Under the pieces are notes generated by a model that made no database searches, had not been told where the DNA came from, and saw only the letters and a list, made by a program, of their open reading frames with translations. A program made the position numbers and the translations under genes. From Hyphomicrobiales bacterium (GTDB lineage Bacteria; Pseudomonadota; Alphaproteobacteria; Rhizobiales; Xanthobacteraceae), in assembly GCA_023269635.1 (NCBI GenBank), contig JAHFPN010000004.1, positions 1 to 42,192 of the forward strand: a stretch of DNA of 42,192 bases, read 5' to 3'. Position 1 is the stretch's first letter, and each line of letters opens with the position of its first letter. Positions 24,911-32,663 of the stretch are shown here, piece after piece.

Positions 24911-26344
24911 TCAGTCCCCCACGTCGCCCGCGCCGACATAGGCGATGCGCACCATGTTGGTGGCACCCGGCGTGCCGAGCGGAACGCCGGCGACGATGAT
25001 CACGCGTTGATTCGGCTTGGCGAAGCCCTCGCGGTAGGCGATGCGGCAGGCCTGCGCCACGGTGGCGTCGAGGTCGCCGGCATCGGGCGTCACCACGCAG
25101 TGCACGCCCCACACCAGCGCGAGCCGGCGGGCGGTCGCGAGCTTGGGCGACAGCGCCACCACCGGCGGCCGCGGCCGTTCGCGCGCAACGCGGAGCGCGG
25201 TCGCGCCCGAGCTGGTCAGGCACAGGACCGCCGGCAGATCGAGGGTTTCGGCGATTTGCCGCGCCGCGGCGGATATTGCGTCCGCGCCGGTCGCCTCCGG
25301 TGCCTCCCGCTGCACCTCCAGGATCGAGCCGCGCACCGGGTCGAGCTCCACCGCTTCGGCGATGCGGTTCATGGTGGCGACGGTCTCGACCGGATACTGC
25401 CCCGAAGCCGACTCGGCCGACAGCATCACCGCGTCGGCGCCTTCGAAGATCGCGGTCGCGACGTCCGACACCTCGGCGCGCGTCGGCACCGGCGCCGTGA
25501 TCATCGATTCCAGCATCTGGGTCGCGACCACCACCGGCTTGCCCATGTGGCGCGCGCTGCGGATGATCCGGATCTGAACCCCGGGCACGCGCTCGAGCGG
25601 CATCTCCACCCCGAGATCGCCGCGCGCCACCATGATGGCGTCGGCGGCCTCCAGAATTTCACTGAGCCGCGTCACCGCCTGCGGCTTCTCGATCTTGGCC
25701 ATCACCGCGGCCCGCGCGCGCGCGATCTTCTTGACCTCCGCGATGTCGTCCGCCCGCTGGATGAAGGAAAGCGCGATCCAGTCGACGCCCGCCTCGAGCG
25801 CGGCCTCGAGGTCGGAGCGGTCTTTCTCGGTCAGCGCGGAGAGCGGGAGCGTGGTGTCGGGGAGGTTCACGCCCTTGCGATCGGAGACCTGGCCGCCGAC
25901 CTCGACTCGGGTCGCGACCCGCCGGGGCGTGACTTCGGTGACCACGAGCTGAATCTTGCCGTCGTCGAGCAGCAACTTGTGGCCCGGCTCGATGGCGGCG
26001 AAGATTTCCGAGTGTGGCAGCTGCACCCGCTTGGCATCGCCCGGCGACTCGTCGTCGTCGAGCAGGAAGGTGGCACCCGCTTTGAGCTCGGCGCTGCCCT
26101 TGGCGAATGTGCCGACCCGGAGCTTCGGCCCCTGCAGATCCGCGAGCACGCCGACCGGCCGGCCGCACCGCTCCTCGACCCCGCGGACCGCCTGCACGTA
26201 GGTTCGCAGCCGGTCATGCGCCGTGTGACTCATGTTGATGCGGAACACGTCCGCGCCGGCGGCGAACATCTGCTCCATCACCACAGGATCGGACGACGAG
26301 GGCCCGAGTGTCGCGACGATCTTGGTCCGGCGTTCGCGCCTCAT
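24911..26344 (-). CDS. pyk: Pyruvate kinase
   Basis: A 477-residue glycolytic enzyme that converts phosphoenolpyruvate and ADP to pyruvate and ATP. The N-terminus has TKIVATLGPSS and FRINMSH. The catalytic barrel has VMAKIEKPQA and MVARGDLGVEMP followed by a VATQMLESM segment. The C-terminal domain covers about residues 350-470. The start overlaps the stop of the DUF1036 gene by 4 bp (ATGA at 26341-26344), so the two are translationally coupled. The glycerate kinase gene further upstream feeds the same lower-glycolysis segment. Confidence 0.97.
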   Translation of the reverse strand: MRRERRTKIVATLGPSSSDPVVMEQMFAAGADVFRINMSHTAHDRLRTYVQAVRGVEERCGRPVGVLADLQGPKLRVGTFAKGSAELKAGATFLLDDDESPGDAKRVQLPHSEIFAAIEPGHKLLLDDGKIQLVVTEVTPRRVATRVEVGGQVSDRKGVNLPDTTLPLSALTEKDRSDLEAALEAGVDWIALSFIQRADDIAEVKKIARARAAVMAKIEKPQAVTRLSEILEAADAIMVARGDLGVEMPLERVPGVQIRIIRSARHMGKPVVVATQMLESMITAPVPTRAEVSDVATAIFEGADAVMLSAESASGQYPVETVATMNRIAEAVELDPVRGSILEVQREAPEATGADAISAAARQIAETLDLPAVLCLTSSGATALRVARERPRPPVVALSPKLATARRLALVWGVHCVVTPDAGDLDATVAQACRIAYREGFAKPNQRVIIVAGVPLGTPGATNMVRIAYVGAGDVGD

Positions 26345-26829
26345 CGCGTTGGCGGCCCCGGCCGCGGTTGCATTGGCTGCTGCAGGAACTGCTGGGTCTG
26401 CCCCTTCTCGGTCAGCTGCAGCGTCCAGTTCTTCTGCTCGCCGGTATCGACTTCGAAGAAGCCGGTGCGATCATAGCCGCGCGCGAGACAATCCTCGATG
26501 CCGCGAATGGTGAATTCCTTGTCGCGCGTGCACATGAAGGCTTTGCCGGCCCATTCGCCGCCCTGATCGTAGTCCTGCGCGTAGACGTAGTAGAAGCGCG
26601 CCACCAACTGCCCACGGATCAGGGTCTCGCAGGTATTGGCCGGGACGTTCCACCAGCCTTCGGTGGTCCAGCCCTCCTGGTCCTTATAGCCGATGGCGAC
26701 GCCGACCCGGCTGCCGGTGCGGTTGCACAGGCGGAAATCGGCATAGGCATCGGCCGCCCAGGCAAGCGCAGCCAGAATGAGCGCGAGCCGCGCGAGGGTG
26801 AACCGGAAGGCGAGCCGGCGGCGTCTCAT
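26341..26829 (-). CDS. DUF1036 family exported protein
   Basis: A 162-residue protein with an N-terminal signal peptide (ARLALILAALAWAADAYA) and a DUF1036 domain. Conserved features are FRLCNRTGSRVGVAIGY at the start of the mature chain, GWWNVPANTCETLI, and a cysteine-containing FMCTRDKEFTIRG ... DCLARGYDRTGFFEVD. The family is alphaproteobacterial and has no known function. The start at ATG 26829 leads straight into the signal peptide. An ATG at 26871, 16 bp after the glycerate kinase stop, is possible. Its overlap with pyk is a recurring arrangement for this family in Rhizobiales, as far as I recall. Confidence 0.85.
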   Translation of the reverse strand: MRRRRLAFRFTLARLALILAALAWAADAYADFRLCNRTGSRVGVAIGYKDQEGWTTEGWWNVPANTCETLIRGQLVARFYYVYAQDYDQGGEWAGKAFMCTRDKEFTIRGIEDCLARGYDRTGFFEVDTGEQKNWTLQLTEKGQTQQFLQQPMQPRPGPPTR

Positions 26830-26887
26830 GTGCGGCAGAGGGTGAGCGCGAAGCAGCGGCACATGCGCCATTTCCCTTAAGCGCCGG

Positions 26888-28180
26888 TCAGGTGTCAACG
26901 AGCACCGCGCGGAAGTCGTTGACGTTGGTGCAGGTCGGCCCGGTCGTCAGCAGATCCCCCAGCGGCTCGAAGAAGCCGGTCGAATCGTTGTCGGCGAGGA
27001 AGCGGGCGGGATCGAGGCCGAGCGCGCGGGCGCGGGCGGGCGAGGTCTCGTCCACGAAGGCGCCGGCCGGGTCGTCGGGCGCGCCGGCACCGCCGTCGGT
27101 CCCGTCGGTATCGGCGGCGAGCGCGGCGATTCCGGGAGCGCCCGCGAGCGCATGGAGGAGCGCGAGCGCATATTCCTGGTTGGGGCCGCCGCGGCCGCGG
27201 CCCCGGATCGTGACCGTTAGCTCGCCGCCCGAGATCAACACCGCGCGGCGGCGCTCGCGCGCCAGCGCCAGCGCTTGGGCCGCATGCTCGGCCGCGACAT
27301 CGCGCGCCTCGCCCTCGAGATCGGCGCCGAGCGAAATCGGCTCGAGCCCGAGTTCGCGGGCGGCCGCAGCGGCGGCGGCGAGCGCGTCGGCCGGCCGCGC
27401 GATCAGGCGGAATTCGGTGCGCGCGAACGCCGGATCGCCCGGCTTCGGGCTCTCGTTCTTAGGCTCGGCGAGCGCGGCGACGATCGAGGCGGGTGCGTCG
27501 ATCCCGTGTCGCGCCAGCGCGGCGCGCGCGTCGGCGAGCGTCGAGGGATCGGGCACGGTCGGCCCGGAGCCGATCACCGACGGGTCGTCGCCCGGCACGT
27601 CGGAGATCGCGAGCGTGAGCACGCGCGCGGGCGCGGCGCGGGCCGCGAGCCTGCCGCCCTTGATGCGCGAGAGATGCTTCCGCACGGTATTGATCTCATG
27701 GATGGTCGCGCCGGAGGCAAGGAGCGCGCGCGTCAGCGCTTGCTTGTCCGCGAACGCGACCCCGGGCGCGGGCGCGACCCAGTTCGCCGACGCGCCGCCC
27801 GAAAGCAGCGCAAGCACCAGGTCGTGCTCGGTGGCGGAGTCCGCGAGCGCGAGCGCGCGGCCCGCGGCCGCGAGTCCGGCCGCGTCGGGAACCGGATGAC
27901 CGGCCTCGATCATCTCGATCCGGAGCGTGGGCCGGCCATAGCCGCGGCGCGTGACCGCGACGCCGACCAGCCGTTCGGCCGAAAGCCCGAGCGCGCCGAG
28001 ATAGTGTCGCTCCACCGTCTCGGCCATGGCGCCGGCGGCCTTGCCGGCGGCAAGCACGATGATGCGCCCGCGTTCGGGCGGCGGCGGCAGCGCCGCCGGC
28101 AAGCAGCGGCTCGGATGCGCGGCCGCGACCGCGGCATCGAACAGCCGGCGCAGGAGAGCGCGCGCTTGCGTCGGATTCAT
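26888..28180 (-). CDS. Glycerate 2-kinase, MOFRL/DUF4147 family
   Basis: A 430-residue enzyme that phosphorylates D-glycerate to 2-phosphoglycerate. The N-terminal DUF4147 domain shows VLAAGKAAGAMAETVE and ALLSGGASANWVAP, and then ISDVPGDDPSVIGSGPT. The C-terminal MOFRL domain shows ISGGELTVTIRGRGRGGPNQEYAL and DTDGTDGGAGAPDDPAGA. Older annotations name such proteins TtuD or hydroxypyruvate reductase. The start ATG 28180 (MNPTQARALL) fits the family length. With pyk downstream it links glycerate, for example from the serine cycle, tartrate or glyoxylate, to pyruvate. Confidence 0.92.
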   Translation of the reverse strand: MNPTQARALLRRLFDAAVAAAHPSRCLPAALPPPPERGRIIVLAAGKAAGAMAETVERHYLGALGLSAERLVGVAVTRRGYGRPTLRIEMIEAGHPVPDAAGLAAAGRALALADSATEHDLVLALLSGGASANWVAPAPGVAFADKQALTRALLASGATIHEINTVRKHLSRIKGGRLAARAAPARVLTLAISDVPGDDPSVIGSGPTVPDPSTLADARAALARHGIDAPASIVAALAEPKNESPKPGDPAFARTEFRLIARPADALAAAAAAARELGLEPISLGADLEGEARDVAAEHAAQALALARERRRAVLISGGELTVTIRGRGRGGPNQEYALALLHALAGAPGIAALAADTDGTDGGAGAPDDPAGAFVDETSPARARALGLDPARFLADNDSTGFFEPLGDLLTTGPTCTNVNDFRAVLVDT

Positions 28181-28364
28181 ACGGGCACGCCTGCGGGCTC
28201 GGCCGTCGGGCGCATCGGTGAGCCTCATGCCGGGGACGATGGGAGCCATGGCCAAGGTTGCGTTCACGGTCAATGGCGGAACGGCAGGCGACGCGGACTA
28301 GGCCGGTTGCCGCGCGGCCACGCGCCCCATGGCGTAAGTCCCGCAGTCCGCTTATCTATTTGGC

Positions 28365-29225
28365 ATGGTCGAGGCGACCGAGACGACCCCATCATCCGTG
28401 AGCGCGTCCAATGCGTTCGAGCTCGTGGAGGGGCCCGCGCTCGCTCCCTTCCTGCTCGTCTGCGACCACGCCTCCAACGATATTCCGGCCGAATTCGCCA
28501 ATCTCGGCCTGCCGGCGGCCGAGCTCGAGCGCCACATCGCCTATGACCTCGGCTCCGCCGCGCTGACGCGCGCGCTCGCCAAGCGCCTCGGCGCGCCGGC
28601 GGTGCTGTCTCGGTTCTCGCGCCTCCTGATCGATCCCAATCGCGGCGAGGACGACCCGACGCTGGTGATGAAGCTCTCCGACGGCGCGGTGATCCCCGGC
28701 AACGCGCGGGCCGACGCGGCCGAGGTCGAGCGCCGGTTGACGCGCTTCTGGCGGCCCTACGACCGCGCCATTGCCGCGATGATCGATCGCGCGCTCGCCG
28801 CCGGCAACGTTCCGGCGATCCTATCGCTCCACACCTTCACGCCGGCTTGGCGCGGGTTCCCGCGGCCCTGGCATTGTTCGGTGCTTTGGGACCGCGATCC
28901 TCGCTTGGCGCAACCGCTGCTCTCGGCGCTGCGGGCCGAGGGCGACTTGGAGGTCGGCGACAACGAGCCTTATAGCGGCGCACTCCACGGCGACTGCATG
29001 TGGCGCCACGGCACGCGCCGCGGGCTCGCCCACGCGATCCTGGAAGTGCGCCAGGATCTCGTTGCCGCCGAGGCCGGGGTCGCCGACTGGGTGGAGCGGC
29101 TCGCGCGCATCCTGCCCGCAACGCTCGCGCAGGACCGGCACCGCGACGCAGCTGCCGCTCAGCGCGTCAAAGCGGCGCCAAAGTCCGGCAATGGTCGACG
29201 CCCCGTGTCGGCAACGCTAACCTGA
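28365..29225 (+). CDS. N-formylglutamate amidohydrolase family protein (copy 2)
   Basis: A 286-residue FGase-family member. Conserved stretches are LLVCDHASNDIPAEF, LIDPNRGEDDPTL, ILSLHTFTPAWRG and a C-terminal AILEVRQDLVA. It is clearly more distant from copy 1 at 22314 than recent duplicates would be, so the two probably differ in substrate. pobA starts 26 bp after its stop, which suggests cotranscription. The last 30 residues are basic and low-complexity. Confidence 0.85.
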   Translation: MVEATETTPSSVSASNAFELVEGPALAPFLLVCDHASNDIPAEFANLGLPAAELERHIAYDLGSAALTRALAKRLGAPAVLSRFSRLLIDPNRGEDDPTLVMKLSDGAVIPGNARADAAEVERRLTRFWRPYDRAIAAMIDRALAAGNVPAILSLHTFTPAWRGFPRPWHCSVLWDRDPRLAQPLLSALRAEGDLEVGDNEPYSGALHGDCMWRHGTRRGLAHAILEVRQDLVAAEAGVADWVERLARILPATLAQDRHRDAAAAQRVKAAPKSGNGRRPVSATLT

Positions 29226-29251
29226 CGTTCGCAACGGCTGGCGGGGTTCCA

Positions 29252-30436
29252 TTGGCCAATCGCACGGCGGTCGGGATCGTGGGGGCGGGGCCTGCGGGTC
29301 TCTTCCTCTCGCACCTCTTGCAGCGGGAGGGCATCGACTGCGTGATCCTGGAATCGCGCACCCGCGCTCATGTCGAGGGGCGCGTGCGCGCCGGCGTCTT
29401 GGAGCAGGGCACGGTCGATCTCATGCACGAGCTCGGCGCCGGGGAGCGCCTGCGCCGCGAGTGCATGGTCGATCAGGCGCTCGACATCCGGTTTTCCGGC
29501 CGGCTCATCCATCTCGATCTGCCGGGCCTCACCAACGGCAAGGTGGTCACCATCTACGGCCAACAGGAGGTGGTGAAGGATTTGATTGCGGCGCGGCTTA
29601 AGGCCGGCGGCCGCATCGAGTTCGAGGCCGAGGTGATCGCGCTCGACGGCATCGATGGCGACCGCCCGGCGATCCGCTACCGCAAGGACGGCAAGGAAGA
29701 GACGCTCACCTGCGACTTCATCGCCGGTTGCGACGGTTTCCACGGCGTCTGCCGCGGCGCGATTCCCGACGGCGTGCTCACGCTCTACGACAGCATCTAC
29801 CCGTTTGGTTGGCTCGGGATATTGTCGGAATCGCCGCCGCTCAAGGAGATGACCTACGCCAATCACGAGCGTGGCTTCGCGCTGTGCAGCCGGCGTTCGC
29901 CCAGGATTTCCCGGCTCTACGTCCAGTGCACGCCCGATGAGGACCTCTCGCTCTGGCCCGACGCCCGCATCTGGGACGAATTGCATATCCGCATCGGCGA
30001 CGAGGGCCGGAGCGACCTCAAAGAGGGCCGGATTTTTCAGAAGGGGGTCACGCCGGTGCGGTCGTTCGTGGCCGCGCCGATGCGCCACGGCCGGCTGTTC
30101 CTCGCCGGCGACGCCGCCCACATCGTGCCGCCGACCGGTGCCAAGGGACTGAACCTCGCCGCCGCCGACGTGCGCGTGTTGGCGCGCGCGCTGGCCGAGT
30201 TCTTCAGCACCGGCTCGAACGTGCGGCTCGAGCGCTATTCCGACACCTGTCTCCGGCGGGTCTGGAAGGTCGTGCGCTTTTCCAACTACATGACCTCGCT
30301 CCTGCATCGCTTCCCTTCGCACACGCCGTTCGACCGCCGGGTGCAGCTTGCCGAGCTCGATTATGTGCTCACCTCGCGCGCGGGCGGGACGACGATCGCC
30401 GAGAATTATGTCGGCCTGCCGTTCGAGGATTTTTGA
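29252..30436 (+). CDS. pobA: 4-Hydroxybenzoate 3-monooxygenase
   Basis: A 394-residue FAD-dependent aromatic hydroxylase, exactly the length of the Pseudomonas enzyme. It converts 4-hydroxybenzoate to protocatechuate with NADPH and O2. It has the FAD motif VGIVGAGPAGLFLSHLL at the N-terminus, the RVRAGVLEQGTVDLM active-site stretch, the DGFHG motif in FIAGCDGFHGVCRG, and GDAAHIVPPTGAKGLNLA near residue 290. No ATG fits; the TTG at 29252 preceded by GGCGGGG gives the family N-terminus (MANRTAVGIVG). Neither the usual AraC/IclR regulator nor pca genes are nearby. Confidence 0.95.
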   Translation: MANRTAVGIVGAGPAGLFLSHLLQREGIDCVILESRTRAHVEGRVRAGVLEQGTVDLMHELGAGERLRRECMVDQALDIRFSGRLIHLDLPGLTNGKVVTIYGQQEVVKDLIAARLKAGGRIEFEAEVIALDGIDGDRPAIRYRKDGKEETLTCDFIAGCDGFHGVCRGAIPDGVLTLYDSIYPFGWLGILSESPPLKEMTYANHERGFALCSRRSPRISRLYVQCTPDEDLSLWPDARIWDELHIRIGDEGRSDLKEGRIFQKGVTPVRSFVAAPMRHGRLFLAGDAAHIVPPTGAKGLNLAAADVRVLARALAEFFSTGSNVRLERYSDTCLRRVWKVVRFSNYMTSLLHRFPSHTPFDRRVQLAELDYVLTSRAGGTTIAENYVGLPFEDF

Positions 30437-30504
30437 GGGCGGACGCGTCTGGAAAGGCCCGCCGCGCGTCGCTATGGTGCCCGGGAATGACGGAGGGAAC
30501 TGCC

Positions 30505-30807
30505 ATGGCCCCCGACGATAAGACCCGCATTGAGCTCGAGGCCGCCGTCTATCGCCGGCTGGTCGAGCATTTACGCAAGCGCACCGACGTGCAGAACATC
30601 GATCTCATGAATCTCGCCGGCTTCTGCCGGAATTGCCTTTCGAACTGGATGAAGGACGCGGCCGACGCCAAGGGCGTGCCCATGACCAAGGACGAGAGCC
30701 GCGCGGCGGTCTACGGCATGCCCTATGACGAGTGGCGCCGGCGCCATCAGAAAGAGGCGAGCGCCGAGCAGAAGGCCGCGTTCGCGAAGCAGGCCGGGCA
30801 CCAATAG
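30505..30807 (+). CDS. DUF1244 family protein
   Basis: A 100-residue soluble protein that is DUF1244 over nearly its full length. The hallmark is DVQNIDLMNLAGFCRNCLSNW, with a Cys pair spaced CRNC, followed by YGMPYDEWRRRHQ. The family is widespread in proteobacteria, has a known helical structure and has no assigned function. ATG 30505 has a strong GGAGGG site; the preceding in-frame ATG at 30487 lacks one. It follows pobA by 68 bp. Confidence 0.93.
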   Translation: MAPDDKTRIELEAAVYRRLVEHLRKRTDVQNIDLMNLAGFCRNCLSNWMKDAADAKGVPMTKDESRAAVYGMPYDEWRRRHQKEASAEQKAAFAKQAGHQ

Positions 30808-30951
30808 GGCCGGCCTCCGGTTTGCGAGCCGAACGCGCGGGAGAATCGCGGTTGGCGCGGTTGGTAGGAGCTGCCGGCGCCGAAAATCTCGAGCGCGCGT
30901 GGTCGCCCGACCGGCCGACTAGAACCGGCATTCAAGAGAAGAGCTGACGGC

Positions 30952-32481
30952 TTAGTTGGCTCTCGCCCAGCGCGAGTTGGTGACGCTGCGGTCGAACGCG
31001 ATCGTGGGCAACGGCGCGACCGCCGGTCCCGCGAAGCGCGCCGTGTGCGGCGCGAGCCAGCCGTCGTGGCTGAAGGTGACGCGGAGCGTCACCCGCGCCG
31101 GCTCGATCAATGCGCGCGTCGCGGTCAGGTCCGGGTGATAAAGCTCGGCCACGAACTGCACCATCGGCCCGCCCATGAGCTCGGCCGGCGCCGTGGACGC
31201 GTCGCCGAAGCGGGCCGACCGCGACAATTGCGCGGCGAGCACCGCCGGCGTCGCCACCGGGGACCGCGTCGCCGTGAGGCCGGTCGCGGGCGCGTAGGCG
31301 AGGGTGGAGCGCATCGGCTCCTCCGCGCTCCGGCCGACGATCGCCTCCGGCAGCGAAGCGGTAGTCTCGACATCGTTGGGCCGCGGCCGCGGCAGCGGCA
31401 CTTGGGCGACGACCGCGGCCGGAGCCGGGCCGGTCTGCCATTTCAGCTGCGTGCGCTGCTCGGGCAGCGTGGGCGCGAGGATCGCGACCGCAGTCGGCCG
31501 CGGCGCGGTCGCGGCCGGCGGCGGCGTCGTGCCCGGCAGCGGCGGTCCGGCGGTGAGGTTCGTCTGCAGCGGCAGGCGGGAACGCGTGGTCTTGCCCGGC
31601 GTCTCGTCTTCCTCCTCGTCGCGCCGGCCGAACAGATTGGCGACGAAGCGCTTGATCTTGGTTCCGTCGATCGCGATGTCGGTGGCGTCGGTGCGCGCCG
31701 CGATCACGGTCTGGCTCGGCCGCACGCCGCGTTTGTCGAGATCGGCGAGCGCGAGCTCGAAGCCCACCATCGGCTTGCCGTCGGTAGGAATGTGCACGGT
31801 GCGGCCGTCCGGGAACACGCGCGCGAGCTGATCGCGGGTCATGCGCGGCCAATGGCGCACGCCGCCGGTGTCGATATGCACGAACGGCGATCCGGAGGTG
31901 GGATAGAAGCCGACGCCGCCGCGCTGCAGGCGCAAGCCCGCGATGCGCAGGTCGGAAAGCTCGACGCCCGGGATGAAGAAGTCGATCGCGCGGCCCAGCA
32001 TGTGCTGGCTGAAACGGGCAACGCCACGCCCGCGGCGGCGGAGCATGGCGTTGGTGTGGGGCGAACGGTAGGCGGAAACGACGTGAATGGGCTCGGTGCC
32101 GCCGACTTCGCGGTGGACTTCCCAGAGCAGATCGAACAGCTGCGGATCCATCCGGGTCGGCTCGTCGCGGCGCCAGTCGCGCAACAGCCAGTTCAGCTTC
32201 TCGAGTGCCTTCGGATCGTAGCGGCCTTCCTGCTTGAAGGTGATCGTGATGCTCTCGTCGGTGTGCATGTGGTGGAGCGAGATCGCGCGCGTATCGCCGT
32301 TCGCGATCGCGTTCTCCAGACCATCGGAGAGTGCAAAGGAAAAAGCGCCGACCAGCCCGGCAAATGCCAGGGGACGAATGAACCGATGACTAACGATAAA
32401 TCTTGCAGCGGTGACTATCGGCACGAACCCCGTCCCGTAGCGTGTCGTGTTCGACTGCAAGCGCGACCCCCGTCGCGCCAT
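30952..32481 (-). CDS. DUF882/M15-family murein endopeptidase, MepK (YcbK)-like
   Basis: A 509-residue exported protein. A signal anchor lies near residues 34-52 (PLAFAGLVGAFSFALSDG). The DUF882 (peptidase M15A) domain spans about 65-225 with the zinc ligands of SQHMLGRAIDFFIPG (His and Asp) and FVHIDTGGVRHW (His). The remaining 280 residues are a long Pro/Ala-rich, probably disordered tail not found in E. coli MepK. MepK cuts LD (3-3) crosslinks in peptidoglycan. The gene lies just downstream of an L,D-transpeptidase gene that makes such bonds, as in E. coli ycbB-ycbK, which supports the role. Confidence 0.85.
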   Translation of the reverse strand: MARRGSRLQSNTTRYGTGFVPIVTAARFIVSHRFIRPLAFAGLVGAFSFALSDGLENAIANGDTRAISLHHMHTDESITITFKQEGRYDPKALEKLNWLLRDWRRDEPTRMDPQLFDLLWEVHREVGGTEPIHVVSAYRSPHTNAMLRRRGRGVARFSQHMLGRAIDFFIPGVELSDLRIAGLRLQRGGVGFYPTSGSPFVHIDTGGVRHWPRMTRDQLARVFPDGRTVHIPTDGKPMVGFELALADLDKRGVRPSQTVIAARTDATDIAIDGTKIKRFVANLFGRRDEEEDETPGKTTRSRLPLQTNLTAGPPLPGTTPPPAATAPRPTAVAILAPTLPEQRTQLKWQTGPAPAAVVAQVPLPRPRPNDVETTASLPEAIVGRSAEEPMRSTLAYAPATGLTATRSPVATPAVLAAQLSRSARFGDASTAPAELMGGPMVQFVAELYHPDLTATRALIEPARVTLRVTFSHDGWLAPHTARFAGPAVAPLPTIAFDRSVTNSRWARAN

Positions 32482-32663
32482 TAGGCTGAATCGATACTTA
32501 CCGGGCTGGGTTAACGGCCAATGACCGCCACCGCCCCCATGACCCTGCCTAAAGCCGGATCGTGGCGAAAAGGTGCCTCCACCGGCCGCGGCCGGGCCGC
32601 GTCCTGCAAGGGATTCCTCGGTCGAATCGGGGTCCCGGGCGCTTTGGCGCGTTCAGGCGGCGG

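Noticed and set aside
32482-32663. Possible gene or regulatory RNA between the L,D-transpeptidase and the MepK-like gene
   Set aside because: No open frame with a start and ribosome site and no clear hairpin with a T-tract was seen in the 182 bp.
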